A stretch of DNA of 64,000 bases from Bimastos eiseni (Eukaryota > Annelida > Clitellata > Crassiclitellata > Lumbricidae): the NCBI GenBank assembly GCA_959347315.1, contig OY365810.1:31952083-32016082 (forward strand). Direction: 5' to 3'. Made by a program: the position numbers and the translations under genes. Position 1 is the stretch's first letter; every line of letters starts with the position of its first letter. Of this stretch, positions 12,601 through 25,400 are shown piece after piece. Under the pieces are notes generated by a model, which saw only the letters and a list, made by a program, of their open reading frames with translations, made no database searches and was not told the DNA's origin.

Positions 12601-15600
12601 GGTATGAGCAATTGGAACTCAATTGGGGCTTGTTCTGCTTCTTCTCACTAACTTCATGCAGGCTTGTTTACAGGTCTGCATGGAAAGTTCTCGGCTACTT
12701 CAAGTTCTTAACAAGAACGATCTGTCCTACTTAAAGGTAAATAAATTGTCCAAAGGTTCACGGTAGCCTTGAAGCTACTGAGCCACAACCTGTTCGATAC
12801 ACTTTCCGCCTACCGAGTCCACCAATCGGAATGAGGCTACCGGTGTCCTTCAGTTTGGACCTGTGGACGGTATACTGGCGTGACTGCACTCTGGTCTTTG
12901 ATGGGTGTATGATTGTAGCAGGTCTGGGCATGTGACTCGTCTGGTCTGTAGTGATAGACGAAGAAATCCACCTTTTGGGATTGTAATAATTGTAATCGTA
13001 ATCTCGAGATCTCTACACTGCTGAAGACAGCTGAGTTCTGAGAACACGTTTATTCACAGTTGCACAGTCAAAACAGAGTCTATGGACAGGTATGATGGGA
13101 ATTGATTCCAGTTCAAGATCCAAGGGTGAGGCAGGAACGCTTTTGTACGGCCATGGTGAATTTAATTTAGACAGAGGGAAAAGCAGGAATGGGGTTAGGT
13201 TGGTGTCCGCTCGATAACCCGAAGTTTTGATACTCCGACATTGATTTAACTATAAGCTGGATTAATTGATGCAAAGATTGTGTAGAACTGGGAACTAGAT
13301 TGATATGAAAAGAATTATGCCTAAATGGAAGCTGGATGAATGAAAAGAATGGTGCAATCCAGCTTCTAGCCAAACATAATTCTTTTCATCAGTCCAGCTA
13401 TGATTAAAACCGCAATCTTATCACCCACCTATCAACCGGACACCATGGGATCTTCGGACTATTGAACCTTCGGACTACAGACACAGAAGGGTTAGGGTTG
13501 GGTGAAATGAAGTGATTTAACAGTTGAGTTAAGAGACCTGCCCAGACAGAGTGCAAGAAGTGCAGTTCTTCTCAGTTTGTAGAATGGGTGAGATATGTGA
13601 GAGGGTGGGATTCAACCAGTCACTCTATGCTCTGCTGGCTGTTGGCCTGCACATATCCAGAAGTTGTATGTGGCTTTTCAACCATTGAATCCCTTGATTT
13701 TCAAACATAAAAATCTTTTTTTAGCTGCTGGTTGAGGCTGATGGTATACGGACACACCAGTTTCAGACTACTTCTTCAATACCACGCAATACGCTTGTTT
13801 TAAATGCTACTGTGTTGATGGTGACTGTGTTTGAGATCGATGACGCCGATGGTGGGTGATGAATGATGATGCTTTATATTGGTGGTGGTGATGAAGATAT
13901 GCGCCCTTTTTACGGATGAGATCAAAGGGGATCGAGTGCTAGGGGTCAGTAAAGGGAAACGGTGATGTATAAGAAATTTTCGAATGATCATATTTTGCCA
14001 TGGCATATATCACCACCCACTACCACCCCTCCTCCAACTCCATCACGATTGTAGCATCACCACCACCTCCACCCCACGATAGCTACTGTCAACATTATTA
14101 CGGCTATTTTTTTTTGATAGAAAGAGTGTGCCATAAAGGCCGCTGCGCTTTACTTGGCTGCCGTAGTAAAGACGTGCTTTCGCCAGGGCTTTATTAAACA
14201 GAGGTGGCTTCAAATGCTATTTATTGATTCAGGAATTCACGCCGGCCTCGTCTGAGGACAGAGGCCGGGCGGGCGGGCGGGCACGCTAGTATTGGTGAAG
14301 CCACGAAGTATAATGGGTGAGGGAGGGTGGGAGCGTCGGGTGTCAGATGAGCAGCTGCCCAGCGTTCTCAGCTGACTCGAGATAGCGCTCGGTCCAATGG
14401 CCGCAGCCCGCGCAGACCGGCCTAGCTGCCTGGACGCTGCTCAGATTCGTCCTAGCCGGGTGGCCAGCTGTCTGGGCAGGCCGGCAGAATAACAGTGAAT
14501 AAGGCCTGAGTGGCTGAGAGCCTTAGCCTCCCATCTCCTTCGCTGCCCCCACCCCTTCCGGAGAACGAACGGCTGGGTTGGCTGCTTCGCCTGGCTTATT
14601 AATAGTTATTAAGCAGTGTGCAGTTGCGCTGACTGCCCTTCCGTCTGGACGGGGATGTGAAGAAGAAGGAGGAGGAGAGGAGGAGGAGGAGGGAGGAGGA
14701 CGAGAGCTGTGTTATACACGTGCTTCGGCCTTAGCTGGGTACAACGGTCCATCGATTTCTGTCTCTACGTAACCTTTCTTATCTCTCTTCATCGTCTCTG
14801 GCTGGAGCGGCCCTCTTCCGTCCGTCCGACTGTCTGTCTCTATTCTCTATGTCTGTCTGTCTCTATGTCTCTCTTGCTGTCCCTGCGACCGTTGGCCGTC
14901 GTTCGGTGCTCCTAGTCTTTGTTGTGGGCAGATCGTGTACTCATACGTGTGCGTCTCTGTGCTATTTGGTGCGTCTGACTGCGTTCATTTCTTGCGGGCA
15001 CTGGGTCTGCCTGGCTGGCTGACTGGCAGGCTGCGGCGTCGTTGTAGACTGTTGTTGGCTTATTCATAGATATGGGCGTGCGGGCGTCCGTTGTGCTGGG
15101 GGGCTGTGCATGTTGCATGCCCGGCAGTGGCGTCCCCTCCGCCGGCGTAGCCTGTGCCTGTTGTGGCTGTCTGCTTGCTACCTTCTGATGTCTGTCTGTG
15201 TCTGCTGGTGTGTGCAGTCGTTGTTTGCGTCCATAATATACGCAATGTTCGTAGACCCTGAATGCAACCCAGTTTCTTAGGAATCCATATACGCACAAGT
15301 CTCGTCGTCGCTGTCACGCTGAATAAGTGCAGAGTTTTCGGATCTGACTGACTGCTCAGGTAATCCGTTGTTGTTAGTTAATCTAGTTACAGGTCTCGTG
15401 CAGACTGTGCTGAGGTGCCGTTGATCGCTGAGATAAAATATGTCATTGTCATTCGTTCGATTAAGATCGGGGACGTTGACATTTGTGACGGTCAAGGGAT
15501 TGAGAGAGCGACCGCGTGGTATCAAGGGGGGTCGATCGGCCACTTTGCCTAGTTTGCGGTGACCTACGAGTGACCAGAAATCAAGGACGGACGATAGTAG

Positions 15601-18600
15601 GTGTGGAGTCAAGGAGGCCTTGACTTTGGAAGCCAGGTTTCGAATCCTGGTTAGTATGTCACGTCGTGACCACTGCTGCACTGTGAGGAGCCTAGTGTGG
15701 TGGCCATTGTCTTGAAGGCCGAGTGACCCGCCCTCTCCAGAGAGAAGTAGGGCGAGAATAAGTGGGCACAACCGATTGACCTGGAGTTGAGGTATAGACG
15801 ACTGGAAGAACAATTGAATTAGGGGACAGATCAGACGGGGTGTCGACTGCTGTGCGGAGGGCCAAAGGAAGTCTGTGATCGGCAGTTAACAAAGCTGCTA
15901 GAAGTTCTGGATATAATTTAAATAATGGTTGTTTTCCGGATTCTATGCCACACAGAACAGGTAAAGGATGTTTGACTCATTCAAAATAGCTGTTGTCCTC
16001 AATAGTCTGCATATGGTAGGGATGGTTATGACCTGTTAAGTAAATAGGTTTTCTTATGATGTTTTGTTAGTTCAATATTCGTGTATAGAGTGAGGTGCCA
16101 TAAAAATTGTATGGTTGTTGAGAACATAGCTGTTGTCAGATGATTAGCATAATTAATGTTTCATTGATCCGATTGCTGGAATGGTCGGGGAGTGTTGGAC
16201 TGTAGTCTGAGAATACTTAAGAGTATATAAGATCCTGGTGAAACTATTAAAATTAATTAATTAGTGCTTGATTTTCTAGAATAAGTTTTGCGCTCTGGCC
16301 ATATTCCCTGCTGGTCATAAAACATTCTATCTGATGCCCATTAATGTTAGAGTTTTTGCCTCTAATTGTCTGACATTCTTTTCGGAGACGGCTATGCTGC
16401 TATCGGTAAACTAGCCTGCGATGAACCTTCTTTAAATTGAGGGTGTTTATAGTTTGACCAGTTGCCCCCAGTGTGTTGAAATCTTGCTACATGCTTAATT
16501 GGCCTCTTTGTCTAAGTGATTACATTCGGCCGTTATGGATGGTGTCCTCGATTTATGGTTGCGGCGTGACGTGTACGACCTCTGTTGGTCACCTAGAGGA
16601 CCTACCATCGTAGTTAGCTTGTCGTCAATGGGTGATGGCTTGTCAATTCATCTGATAGGCTTAAAAAGAGTCGAACAATGAAATAGGTAGATAGGCGGCC
16701 CATACACGGTTCGACCTACTTATAAAAACAGACTCATGTAAATGAAGGTATTTTGCGTACACCATAGGTAATAGGCTTATTTGCCCCAGGGGCAAGCGTG
16801 CCTGTGTACCAATGAGAGGCTTTGGTCCTTGTTGCAGGCATGTCTGAGTTTTAATGCCCAGGATTTGCATGGGTTGGCTGCTAGCATGGTTGATTTGATG
16901 CCTGTACAGACTTGTAATTATGCATGCTTAGTGTTAACACTTGGTGGTTGGGTTGATGAGTAGATGTATGGTCAGGTGGGTGGGTAAACAGATGGACTTT
17001 AGATGGATCAATAGATGGTTGGCGAGTTCGTGGGTGGGTGGGGGTGTCTTGACCGACTGGCTGAGTGTGTGGATGGTTCGTCCACTGGATGCTGCTTGGA
17101 CTGGCGAAGGATTTGGGATGGATGGACTGAATGAGTGGTTAGATGGATTGGTGAGGAACAGATGTAGGAAATGTTATTTGGTGAGTGGGTGGGGATGGAG
17201 GATCCCTTGTGCTGCTGCTGCTGCTGCAGTCCGTGACCACGATGCTGGTCACTTGTGCAATGCCTGCAAGATGTTGGCTGTGTGTATGTGCAGAGGTGCA
17301 TGTATTGACTGGGGCTGTGTGAGCAGCAGATCAGTGCTCAGCACCAGCACTAGAGCATCACCAGCTGCAGCAACGGAGACAGCGCTGCTGCTGCTGCTGC
17401 TGTTTTGTGTCTGTCTTGAATTGATTTGCTGCTTACAGCCTCTCCTCTGTCTTGTGACATTTGAACAAAGGGAACTGGGTCCCTGGATGAATGGATGGAT
17501 TGATGGATGGATGGATAGATGAGTGATTGGATGATTTTGGATGGATGGACGGGTTTGGATTGGGTTAGTGAGTGTGAACTGCATGCATGGATGAATGGAA
17601 TTGTGGGTGGATGGATGGTTGGGCATATTTGTGTCTGTGTGTATGAATTAACGAGTGCATAGATGGATGAATTAATTAAAAGTATTTGGATTAGTGAGTG
17701 GTAGTAGGTAGAGGGAAGATGGATGGATAGCAATTAATTAGATGAGTGGACTTAATATGTAGATGTGATTATAATTTCATAGAATTGATTCACACATGTG
17801 TATAGGTTCATTTGAATACAATGGCTTCTTTGCCCATAAATCTGTGTTATTCTTTCGGACTGGGATGCATTGCAAAGCCTGAATGATTTATTTACAGGTT
17901 TCAGTTTCTTTGTTTTCTGTTCACTTATTACCCAGGTTCCATTTGGGTAGTTTTCCATTTAATTAAGTTCTCACAGCTTAACCTAAAATGGTCATTGCGT
18001 ACAATGGTTTGCATAACTACGGACGTGTGGGGGGTTACTGTTTAGTTTCATCAGTTTCCAATGGATGCCTCGTAATCGTGCAGTGCTGATTCAGAATCCT
18101 GCAGCCTGGATTTTAAAATGACGGATTACCCCGCCTCCTTAGCGTCTTCTGCTTTTGCCTTTAGACTTTATGCTATCTTGTTGATGGCTATGTACTAAGG
18201 ATTGGCTGACTGGCCTACGTCTGTCCCATTCTCCCTTTGTCTATGCCCTGTCTGTCTCTCTTGCTGTACCTTTCCCTCTCATTCTGTCCCTCTCAGTCAC
18301 TCTTGCCTTTCCCGGGCTCCTCATGGACTGCCTGGTGTTTTCTAGAGTCTAAGTATCCGGGTTTACCTGGATCACTTTTGCCTAATGGTCCATCCCTCCT
18401 GCATTCAGCCTTCAGTCTTTGGCTGCTGCAGCTGGGTTGTAAAGCATAGGCTGAATTTAGTTCCGTGTTTTGTAGAAGGGTGACCAGATTCTTGCCATTC
18501 TAATTCAGTTATGATCCTATTCATAAATTTGCATTTTGTCCCTTTTCAATGAGAATTTACATCGTGTCTCTATGTAGCATATCAAATCAGTGATAATTGC

Positions 18601-19394
18601 ACCGTATTTTTCTTAGGAAAAGTTATTGGAGATAATTTCACATTCATTTTCTTTAGGAAATGCGATGGGTAATAATTCCGTATGCGTTTGCCTTAGGAAA
18701 TGTGATTAGTTGTAATTTCGTATTTATAATTTAGCTTGGGCCCTATCTTAATTCCTTAGCATATCAATTGATCAATATGTAAGACAATGATGTGTTATCT
18801 TTGAGAAAGTTAAGTAGTGTTTGAGAAGTTTGTTTTAAATTCTTAGTCCTTTTTTTGTTGAGCAGAGACCAGCAGTCTGAGCAGTGGCATAGGTATCTGG
18901 TTTCATCCTCTTTGCATCTGGTTCTAGGTTCCTGTTGCTGTGAAGAGGGGTTAGGGGTAGGGGTAGGGCAGGGGCCTCTGGCTTGACAAAGTTTAGGTCA
19001 GGTTCATAGAAAGCCATCATCTGACTCACTCAGCTACAGGCATAGGCACATACACACTTGTCCCCTATTATATATTTATATACACCTCTAATTGTACTAT
19101 ATAATATACAACCATTGCCTGCAGAATGCTCCAATATGTATATATATATATATATTATATACGCTTATGTATATTCTATATACTTATATACAAAGTGTAA
19201 TAACTAATATATATATATATATATAGATGTATAGATATATATTAATAGGGTATACACAATGAATAAACATTGAACTGTTTGCCTGTAGGCTTGTAGAATG
19301 TAGATTCGTCTGTTCAGAACTCTAGGCAGTCCATATGGAGGGATTGAATCTTGGAGTGCCCAGGTACTATATAAATGCACACAAGCCCATCTAT

Positions 19395-19427
<33 letters not shown>

Positions 19428-22400
19428 CAAGTGCTTATATTATATATAAGCACAGATATAGGTGTATATAATACTTATTTTACTGGTCCATTGTGCAGCT
19501 GTGTTGCAAAATATATGGTTTGCTTGAGGTGTTTGTTCATAGCTATATGTGCATTTATATATTATATATAGAATGCACACACATGTGTAATATATATATA
19601 TATATATATAATTTATATATATTGTGTCATACATATATGTGATTGTATTAAATGAACACTGTTAGATAACCTAATATTGGCCATATTATTTGCTTGTGGA
19701 GGTTAACCTTATATGTGTCTAGTAGGTTATGTAGTAACTAACTTATATATGCATGTTCTATACATATATAGATAATTGATGGTATATGTAGGAAGATAAG
19801 CCTCATTGTTCAGTGCAATTGACCTGTCAGCCCACTGCATTTGCCTTTGTGTCAAAGTGTTCCAGAAGTGGGGTGGGGTTACCGTAACTGGGCCTGTTTG
19901 ACTGCAGGGGGTGCACCAGAGAAGTTATAAAGGGTAGTTAGCATGCTGGACTGTCAGTGGGGAGGTCATGGGGTCAGATTCTCCTAAGGGCAGAAATTTG
20001 TTCCAGATTCTCTGCTTCCCCCCACTTGCACCACCTACCCAACTCAGCTGTGAGTTACTGACCTATATATGTGTCAGTGGGAAAATCAGGTACAAGGGAG
20101 AAGGCTGGCCACCTACACCCATTGACTGAGGCTAAGAAAATTAAATCTAACACTTCCTCCATATCCTCATCTCCTCATTGTACTGCCCTTCTTGTGGCTG
20201 CCCTGTCTACATTTTAATGGTTGGCACTTGGCAGACACCAGGCAAGAGACATGGTACTGTTTCCTACTGAGGAGGGTATTACATTCAAGGCCATCCACTG
20301 TGGGCAAGTCATATTAGTCACCCACTGGACATCAGTTAGTTCTGTGTTACTGTGGATAGTAAGTCAACTCTAAAGAAGGGTATCGTCTGAAGCCCATGGG
20401 ATGTGTTTGTGTGGTAGACAGACATTATCTGTGTACAGGTTTCCCACCCTGTGGACATAATCCCCTCGAACATGCCAACATATGCATGGACAAAATCTAC
20501 AGGCTTGGACATAGTTTCCCAGGCTAGGGTATGATCACCTCAAAATTTTACATTATATTCAGTTTTATCTATGAAAGTATTTTATGGTGTATTTGTAATG
20601 TGGAAAAAATTATGCATTCTATCCAATAAATGTTTTTACAATATTTTGCACATTTTTTTAAATTTTAAAATTTGCCTGAAAGTACAAACCATTAAGAAAT
20701 TTATTGTCCCATCTATATTATGTTATACTAGACATAAAATGTTTCTCATATATATATATATAAATGGTCTCAACATTCTAAAAGAAATGTTGTGTCCAAG
20801 TCAGTCCACACAGTGTTTCCGCTATGGCTTTTGTTCCAGCCTGTGGATCTTGACACAGCTGTAGGAAACGTGATTGTAGCTAGCTGCTTGGAGCATATTA
20901 GAAGTACTTAATTGCCGAGTTTGTGAGATTTCTTAAAGAGCTTTATATAAATGTCCAGAAACACACATTTGTACATTTAATTAATTTGTAATTGAATATA
21001 TTGTTTAGCTAAAAAAAATAGCTGACTGACTTGATTGTCTTCTGTTGCAGTTATAAGTTCAATACTGCGCGGTGAGGATTCTGGAATAAGACTGAGTCGA
21101 ACAAGAAGATGCAACCGTATACGATATAACTCGACATCCTCTGGTCCCACTGTTGCACTTGTAAGTCATGAATCTAGCAATAGATTGTCATCTTTACGGT
21201 GCACAAGTCTTAACTTGGAGTGCTAGTTTTCAACAGCTGTGTTGGTTTGAGATTGTGCTTGTGCTACATTGAAGTTCAGTACATTTTGAATGAGTGTTGT
21301 TATCAGGGATTTTAAAAAAACCTGAAGTAATTTGGTATCCAGTAGCACAGTTTATCACACACAGTACTAGAGGTAAAGCAATGTCTAATGTTTGATGGCT
21401 TTGGTATGAAGATCATTTCGCTTGGGAAATTGTAGGCTTTGTACGTGATATTTGTTTTAATTGTCTTTCTGGTTTACTTAAGCATCTGCTGATTGGTTTG
21501 TGTTTATTGGTGATGCCAGACTATGTTATCACATGAATTTCGAACATGTTAGCAAGTGAACTTGTATGAACATGAAGTGCATCAGTGTATTAATGCACTG
21601 GGCAGTTTTGGCATGGTATTAATTTGCAACTGTGAGTTATCTCCTTCCTTAAGAAGCTTTTTAAATTTCAGAACTTGCCGTGTAAAGCCAACAAGAAAAG
21701 GAGTCACCTGAAAGATGGTGTTACTAGCTCTCTGAAAAGTGTAGGAAAAGTTGGGGTCGTGAAAGACGACTTCAGGAAGTCCTCTTGCTTTCCAGGCAAC
21801 ACAGGTAGAGGAAGAGAACACTGAATCTGATCGATGACCATGCCTGTTGCTGTTAATTTCCATATTTGAATTCGAGTAGTAAAGTGAGAAGTAGAGCTAA
21901 TACTGTAACAAACCCAAAATGCATCCATGATTATGAAGTGTAAACCTTTCTTAGCATGTGGGGGTTGATGGGCTTGCCTCATGTCATGTCTCACCTCTGC
22001 TCTCTGTTCTTACAAAGTCAGACATTGTTTGGTGCTTTTATTCATTTTACATCAGTTTGCAAAGGGGTGTACCTGGAGCAGAACCTGCCTGTCAGGGTTG
22101 GTTATCCTGTGTACTAACAGCTAAATTCTCACACTGTTTAAGTCAATAGGTCCACATTTTAGTCGAATGATGAAGTAGGCTGCATCCCTCACAGTTAGGC
22201 TGATGTGGGTTTGTGAGGAAATTTATTTGGTTGAAGCTCCATCTGCATCTCATTGACTTGAGTGGGACACATAAATGCTTATTAAAGAGGATGAATTTAA
22301 TTAAATTATTCTTTTGTGATTAGGTTACTTGCCTCTCTGATTTATAATTGGTAATATGGTTTCCCTCTGAAAATTATGCTGTGGGATTTTACCGTTTGAT

Positions 22401-25400
22401 CCAGCCAAGTTGGTTACTATGAAATCATGCTACTCATTGGGGCTCTTTAAAAAAAACTTTCCTGAATTTGTTGGCTACAGACAAGAATTTGCTTCACACA
22501 TTTTCAAACTCTCATAATGACATGATGTCGATATATAGTATTTTTGCAGTTTCAAACATGGGAAACTTTTGTTTTACACACATGTTCACATTTTTCTTGT
22601 TGTAAACAGTGACGAGAATTTCAAAGAATTGTCATCAGGCAGCTATATGCAGAAAAAAGAAGCCACTGGACAGTAGCACGCCACTGTCTTTACCGGACTC
22701 GCCAGTGTCACTTAAAGCGTCCAAGGCCTCCGATATCAGCAGCATAAACAGTGATAGTAGCTCATCACCTAGAAAGAAACGGAAAAAGTGCAAGAGTGAC
22801 TTATGTCCAGATGAAACTCTGTTCAGCCTGTCTTGCAAAACGTATGTTGGCGGTCGGTCTGACACTGACATACTTCCTGCTGCCATAGACAACGCGAGTC
22901 CATCAAAACTCGCTTCTCCGCCATCTTCCTCACCGTCACATTCAGAATCAGAAACTGCGTCGATTTACAAATCACAAATAGTTCGTTCAAACAGTCTCCG
23001 AATCAACATCTCAAAATCTCCGTCAAAGACAGTTGTGCAGGAGACTAGTAAAGCAACGAGGAATGAAACTACAGATGCTGCAACTTTAACGAAGGAAAAC
23101 CATCCGGAAGAACCCGTTGATGTTTGTGATTTGACCATCAGTATGCCAAAGCTTAAGACTGCTGCTATGAGCACAGAGCATCACAATTCATCTGAAAGCC
23201 AGGAAGTGGATGAGAGGCGAGAGTTTCTCAAATCTGTTAGCTCGATCAATTCTGCGATGGCGTTGGCACCGCAGCCAAAGACTGTTGCGAATCACTTACC
23301 GTCGTCGGTCCCCTCTGGTTATATGAATTTAACAGCAAAAGCTCCGGAAGTTCGAAAGCATTTGTTGTCCGGGATAAAGGCGACAGATTCTGGAGAACTG
23401 AACTTCTCTGGTTTGAATCTGAATCAGTCAGTCACAGACCAGATAACGCAGAGATCGAGAGAAAAGCTGAACAAGTCTATGGCTGTTAAGCCTGCTTCAA
23501 ACTCTATTCTAAACTCTGCTGCCGAGGTGAAATCCGAGTCTACAGCTGCCAGAGAATTCCATGAACTGAGTAAACGAGGTAGTCCGAACTTCAATGTTGG
23601 TATGGATATGATTGGAAATCAAACTGCCAGCTGTGGTAGTCTTCTGCAGCATAGAAACTCTAAGATTTCAAACAATCTAGGTCACCACAACGAGTCCAGT
23701 CTAGCGTTTGCAAATTCAAAGCACTTTAAGACTTCTACCGCGAATGTGCATCCCTCAAATGAAATGCAGCCAAGGTCTGTTGGGGCCGAGACCAAAGCCC
23801 CTTCTACACAGTCAAACGTTTCAAACGCCAACCTAGCCTCAGCAGTTGAAACAGTGGCAAGACAGAACAATCTTGCTCTGAACACTTTCCCATGCAGGCT
23901 TCCGTTGCTCAACCAGGCAGCGGCGGCGCATCAGTTGTCCAGAGTAACACCTTCCATGGTTAACCAACCAATTCCCATAAACTCTTTCCTCCTCCTTCAA
24001 GCTGAGCAGCGCCTTCTGATGGAAAAGCTGCTGCAAACACCCGTTACATCCTCAGGCTCTGGGGCCATCCTGGCTGCATGTCCTCCGTACCTGGCCAACA
24101 TAATTTCAATGAGACCAGAGCTTCTTTGGCTGCAATACCATGAAATTCAACGCGAGGCATTACGTCAGCAGCAGCAGCAGCAGCAACAGCAGCTGTCAAA
24201 CCATGCATCAGAAACTGAGAACAGTGAAAGTAAATCGGTCGAATTCAACAATAGCAAGGTTGCCAGTGATAATAGCAATCTCACACATCCAGAAAATGTC
24301 AAAAAAGAAATTTCTTTGACCATTTCAGCTCAACCAAAGAAAAATGCTGACAGGTAAGAGTGAAAATGTTGAGTCCTGTTTCATTGTTTGTGTTTTAGAC
24401 TTCTGGTTCTAAGGCAGTGATGTATCATACAGCTGACTTGAACCGAAGTCCGAGTCCAGAGGCATTTGAGTCAGAGTATTTCAGAACTTGAGTCTGAGCG
24501 TAGACACTAAATTTGAGTCTGGGTCCATCATCATAACAATACGATGATGCACAAAATTCAAAACAGTTCAAGTGAAACGTATTATCATTGAGGGAAGAAG
24601 TGTCACTGTAGTTTGTCTATTATAATAGTACTTTGTAGTTTGCACTTGAAAATGATAAACTTGAACATAGCTTTATTGACAGTCTGACACGATTGGGACA
24701 CATACAAATACCCTAACTGCTTTTTAAACAAACTTTCAGCAGATGACTGTCTTGGCAGGAAAAGCCAACACTTTACTATGGTCGCTAATTGTAGTCTGGA
24801 CAGTGTAGTTGTCTGCTGTATACAGAAATCCCGTCAGGGCCGTTGAATTAACCTGTTGCCCAATTGTAGCTATTGCCATAAATCCTTCATCTGTGTGTTA
24901 TAGATTGCTTAAGAAGGTAATTTGATCATAATTATCAAATAACTGTCGCTTCTGAAAGGCAGAAGTTTCATTCACATTTGTGACTGAGGGTGTTGAGCTT
25001 TGTTAAATTTTATCAGAGGGAAAAAGCATGTGGAAATATTTTCACATGCTAGAATAATTAATCTAACTATAGTTGCAGTGAAATTATATCAAATTTAATT
25101 CTGATTATTAATAAGTACATAACAGGCGAATTAGGTGTCCACAAATTAGCTCACTCCCCATGGCATTATTTCTTCTCTATTTTTTTTATATTTATCAATG
25201 CCTAACTATCCGTTGGTGCTGATCCATTGTGCATTAAGGAATCAGTCTCCACACAGCAGTTATACAATACAATGCAACTGTAATTTGATAATGACCTCCC
25301 TACTGAAAGTTCAGAGTGCACCTTGAAGCCGGATTAATATCTCATCAGTGTACCATCATTAATTACATGCTGAAATATATTATATTTGCATTATCATGTG

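Larger units (their letters stand above)
8320..21050 (+). other. KDM3 large intron (12.7 kb)
   Basis: This is the largest intron. It separates the N-terminal exons from the rest of the gene. In order it holds a possible SINE (8,511-8,680), a hAT-like element (12,027-12,488), a foldback element (13,201-13,445), a GC-rich island (14,230-15,900), degenerate GGAT/CTG simple repeats (16,940-17,740), TA-rich microsatellites (19,130-19,640) and a family-1 SINE (19,935-20,150). No additional exon is identified with confidence. Confidence 0.6.

Noticed and set aside
15638..15660. Possible tRNA gene (CCAGGTTTCGAATCCTGG looks like a T arm with B box)
   Set aside because: The loop is one base too long. 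No acceptor stem, anticodon arm or A box could be matched at the right spacing on either strand.
15277..15813. 178-codon minus-strand ORF in the GC-rich island
   Set aside because: It has no recognisable domain, and a GC-rich region of this length often has chance ORFs. I kept it only as a note under the island.
16941..17522. 193-codon ORF with an LCNACK stretch resembling a zinc-finger tail
   Set aside because: It comes from GGAT/CTG simple repeats. The single CX2C has no partner pair and no upstream finger.
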